NCBI GenBank assembly: GCA_039105265.1
Contig: JAPFFF010000050.1
Coordinates: 1,116,001 to 1,180,000, forward strand
DNA: 64,000 bases
Direction of reading: 5' to 3'
From: Tritrichomonas musculus
Taxonomy: Eukaryota; Parabasalia; Tritrichomonadida; Tritrichomonadidae
The first letter of the stretch is position 1, and the number at the start of each line of letters is the position of its first letter. Below are positions 63,350-64,000 of the stretch, piece after piece. The notes beneath the pieces are model-generated. The model ran no database searches, was not told the origin of the DNA, and was given only the letters and a program-made list of their open reading frames with translations. Both the position numbers and the translations under genes were made by a program.

Positions 63350-63700
63350 AGATATCAATTACCTGACAAAATTATATCATTACTGATTATGAATTAATGA
63401 TATTATTATTAAATCCCGAGTTTCAATTATTGAGAATAAAATAAGCATTTTGACTTTTTTTACATTAATGGCAAAATTTCATATAAATCACAAATATAAT
63501 AGCTCATTTAATTAAATAATGATGTACATAAAATACATTAATAAAGTATATAATATTATCAAATTATCTTTAAAAAGTATTGAGAAAAATGTGTTTTATT
63601 TTTGTGTACCATTCAAAAAGTTGAGCAAACATGATTATGTCCCAAAAACATAATTATGTCCACCAACTATATAAGTGTTAAAATAAATCACCGGAAATGT
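63350..63700. other. AT-rich host intergenic DNA
   Basis: 350 bp without a supported gene. The only notable detail is ATTATGTCC repeated at about 63,633 and 63,653. Confidence 0.5.
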
Positions 63701-63949
63701 TTACAAATATGCACTAGATTTGAAAACTATGACATTTAATTCTCCTATTGTAAAAATAATGTAACAATTATCACAGTAAGACATATAAGAACCACAATAA
63801 TTTCGTGCAGAAAGTATGGCAGCCCATTGTCTACCATATTTGCTATCGAGTTGATTTTTAACATATTTTGCACATTCAAAATGATTCTTATGCATGTTGA
63901 GACTTTTTCTAGTAAGTTCAATCACATAGTTCTTTTGATCATATGCCAT
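63701..63949 (-). CDS. LC8-type dynein light chain
   Basis: An 82-residue protein matching the LC8 family along most of its length: HFECAKYVKNQLDSKYGRQW aligns with the helix-2 region, and RNYCGSYMSYCDNCYIIFTI and GELNVIVFKSS with the beta-strands that form the peptide-binding groove (the family's RNFGSY..HFIYFYLG..AILLFKSG). LC8 is a small hub protein of dynein and many other complexes; about 89 residues is usual, so this one is close to full length. A stop codon lies directly before the ATG at 63,949. It is a host gene flanking the Polinton insertion. CGSY and several extra Cys residues are unusual, so it may be a diverged family member. Confidence 0.85.
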   Translation of the reverse strand: MAYDQKNYVIELTRKSLNMHKNHFECAKYVKNQLDSKYGRQWAAILSARNYCGSYMSYCDNCYIIFTIGELNVIVFKSSAYL

Positions 63950-64000
63950 TTAAGGATGTTGCCCACTGCCCAATTATGCATGGCATTAAAAAAATCTGCC

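Overview
The window is AT-rich protist DNA with intronless genes read in the standard code. It most resembles a trichomonad (Trichomonas/Tritrichomonas type, with Tritrichomonas an inference). Support: a small two-repeat Myb protein, a surface protein with a single C-terminal anchor, a pogo-type transposase remnant, an LC8-type dynein light chain, start-proximal TCAC(C/T)TT-type initiator sequences, and above all Polinton/Maverick elements, which are abundant in trichomonads.

Layout. 1-3.5 kb: two host genes in convergent orientation (a membrane-anchored surface protein and a Myb regulator). 3.5-10.1 kb: very AT-rich repeat territory with two short TTAA-bounded inverted-repeat elements of one family, a pair of perfect hairpins, an 0.8-kb TA-bounded inverted-repeat element and a decayed pogo/Tigger-like transposase. 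10.15-14.9 kb: an incomplete Polinton of higher GC content, holding a packaging ATPase, a pX-like amphipathic protein, a micro membrane protein and further structural candidates. 14.9-17.0 kb: AT-rich sequence with no gene I can support. 17,033-63,344: a 46.3-kb Polinton that looks whole, with 5-bp TTTTT target duplications and terminal inverted repeats (231 and 229 bp, about 97% identical, so a recent arrival). 63.35-64 kb: host DNA with an LC8-like gene.

The large Polinton is about two to three times the usual 15-20 kb. Its left half is a virion module: a 3,859-residue giant protein, packaging ATPase, pX-like protein, two tandem major capsid proteins, a candidate penton, two fibre-like coiled-coil proteins and a basic AT-hook/SAP-like protein. 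Its right half carries replication and integration genes (protein-primed family B polymerase, superfamily 3 helicase, RVE integrase), a KilA-N protein, a type I membrane glycoprotein with an SP-rich stalk, and about ten small coiled-coil accessory proteins. Subterminal inverted copies of a bidirectional promoter cassette sit just inside both ends.

The two halves use different upstream sequences. Many right-half genes have a conserved CGGTTTTGACA box (a Myb-type core) 15-35 bp before the start; virion genes instead have a T-rich TTATTTTTGT..CAAAA leader. I infer an early/late programme. The gene block pX-like, micro membrane protein, 100-residue protein, ATPase keeps its order and strands in both Polintons, which are otherwise quite different in sequence and base composition.
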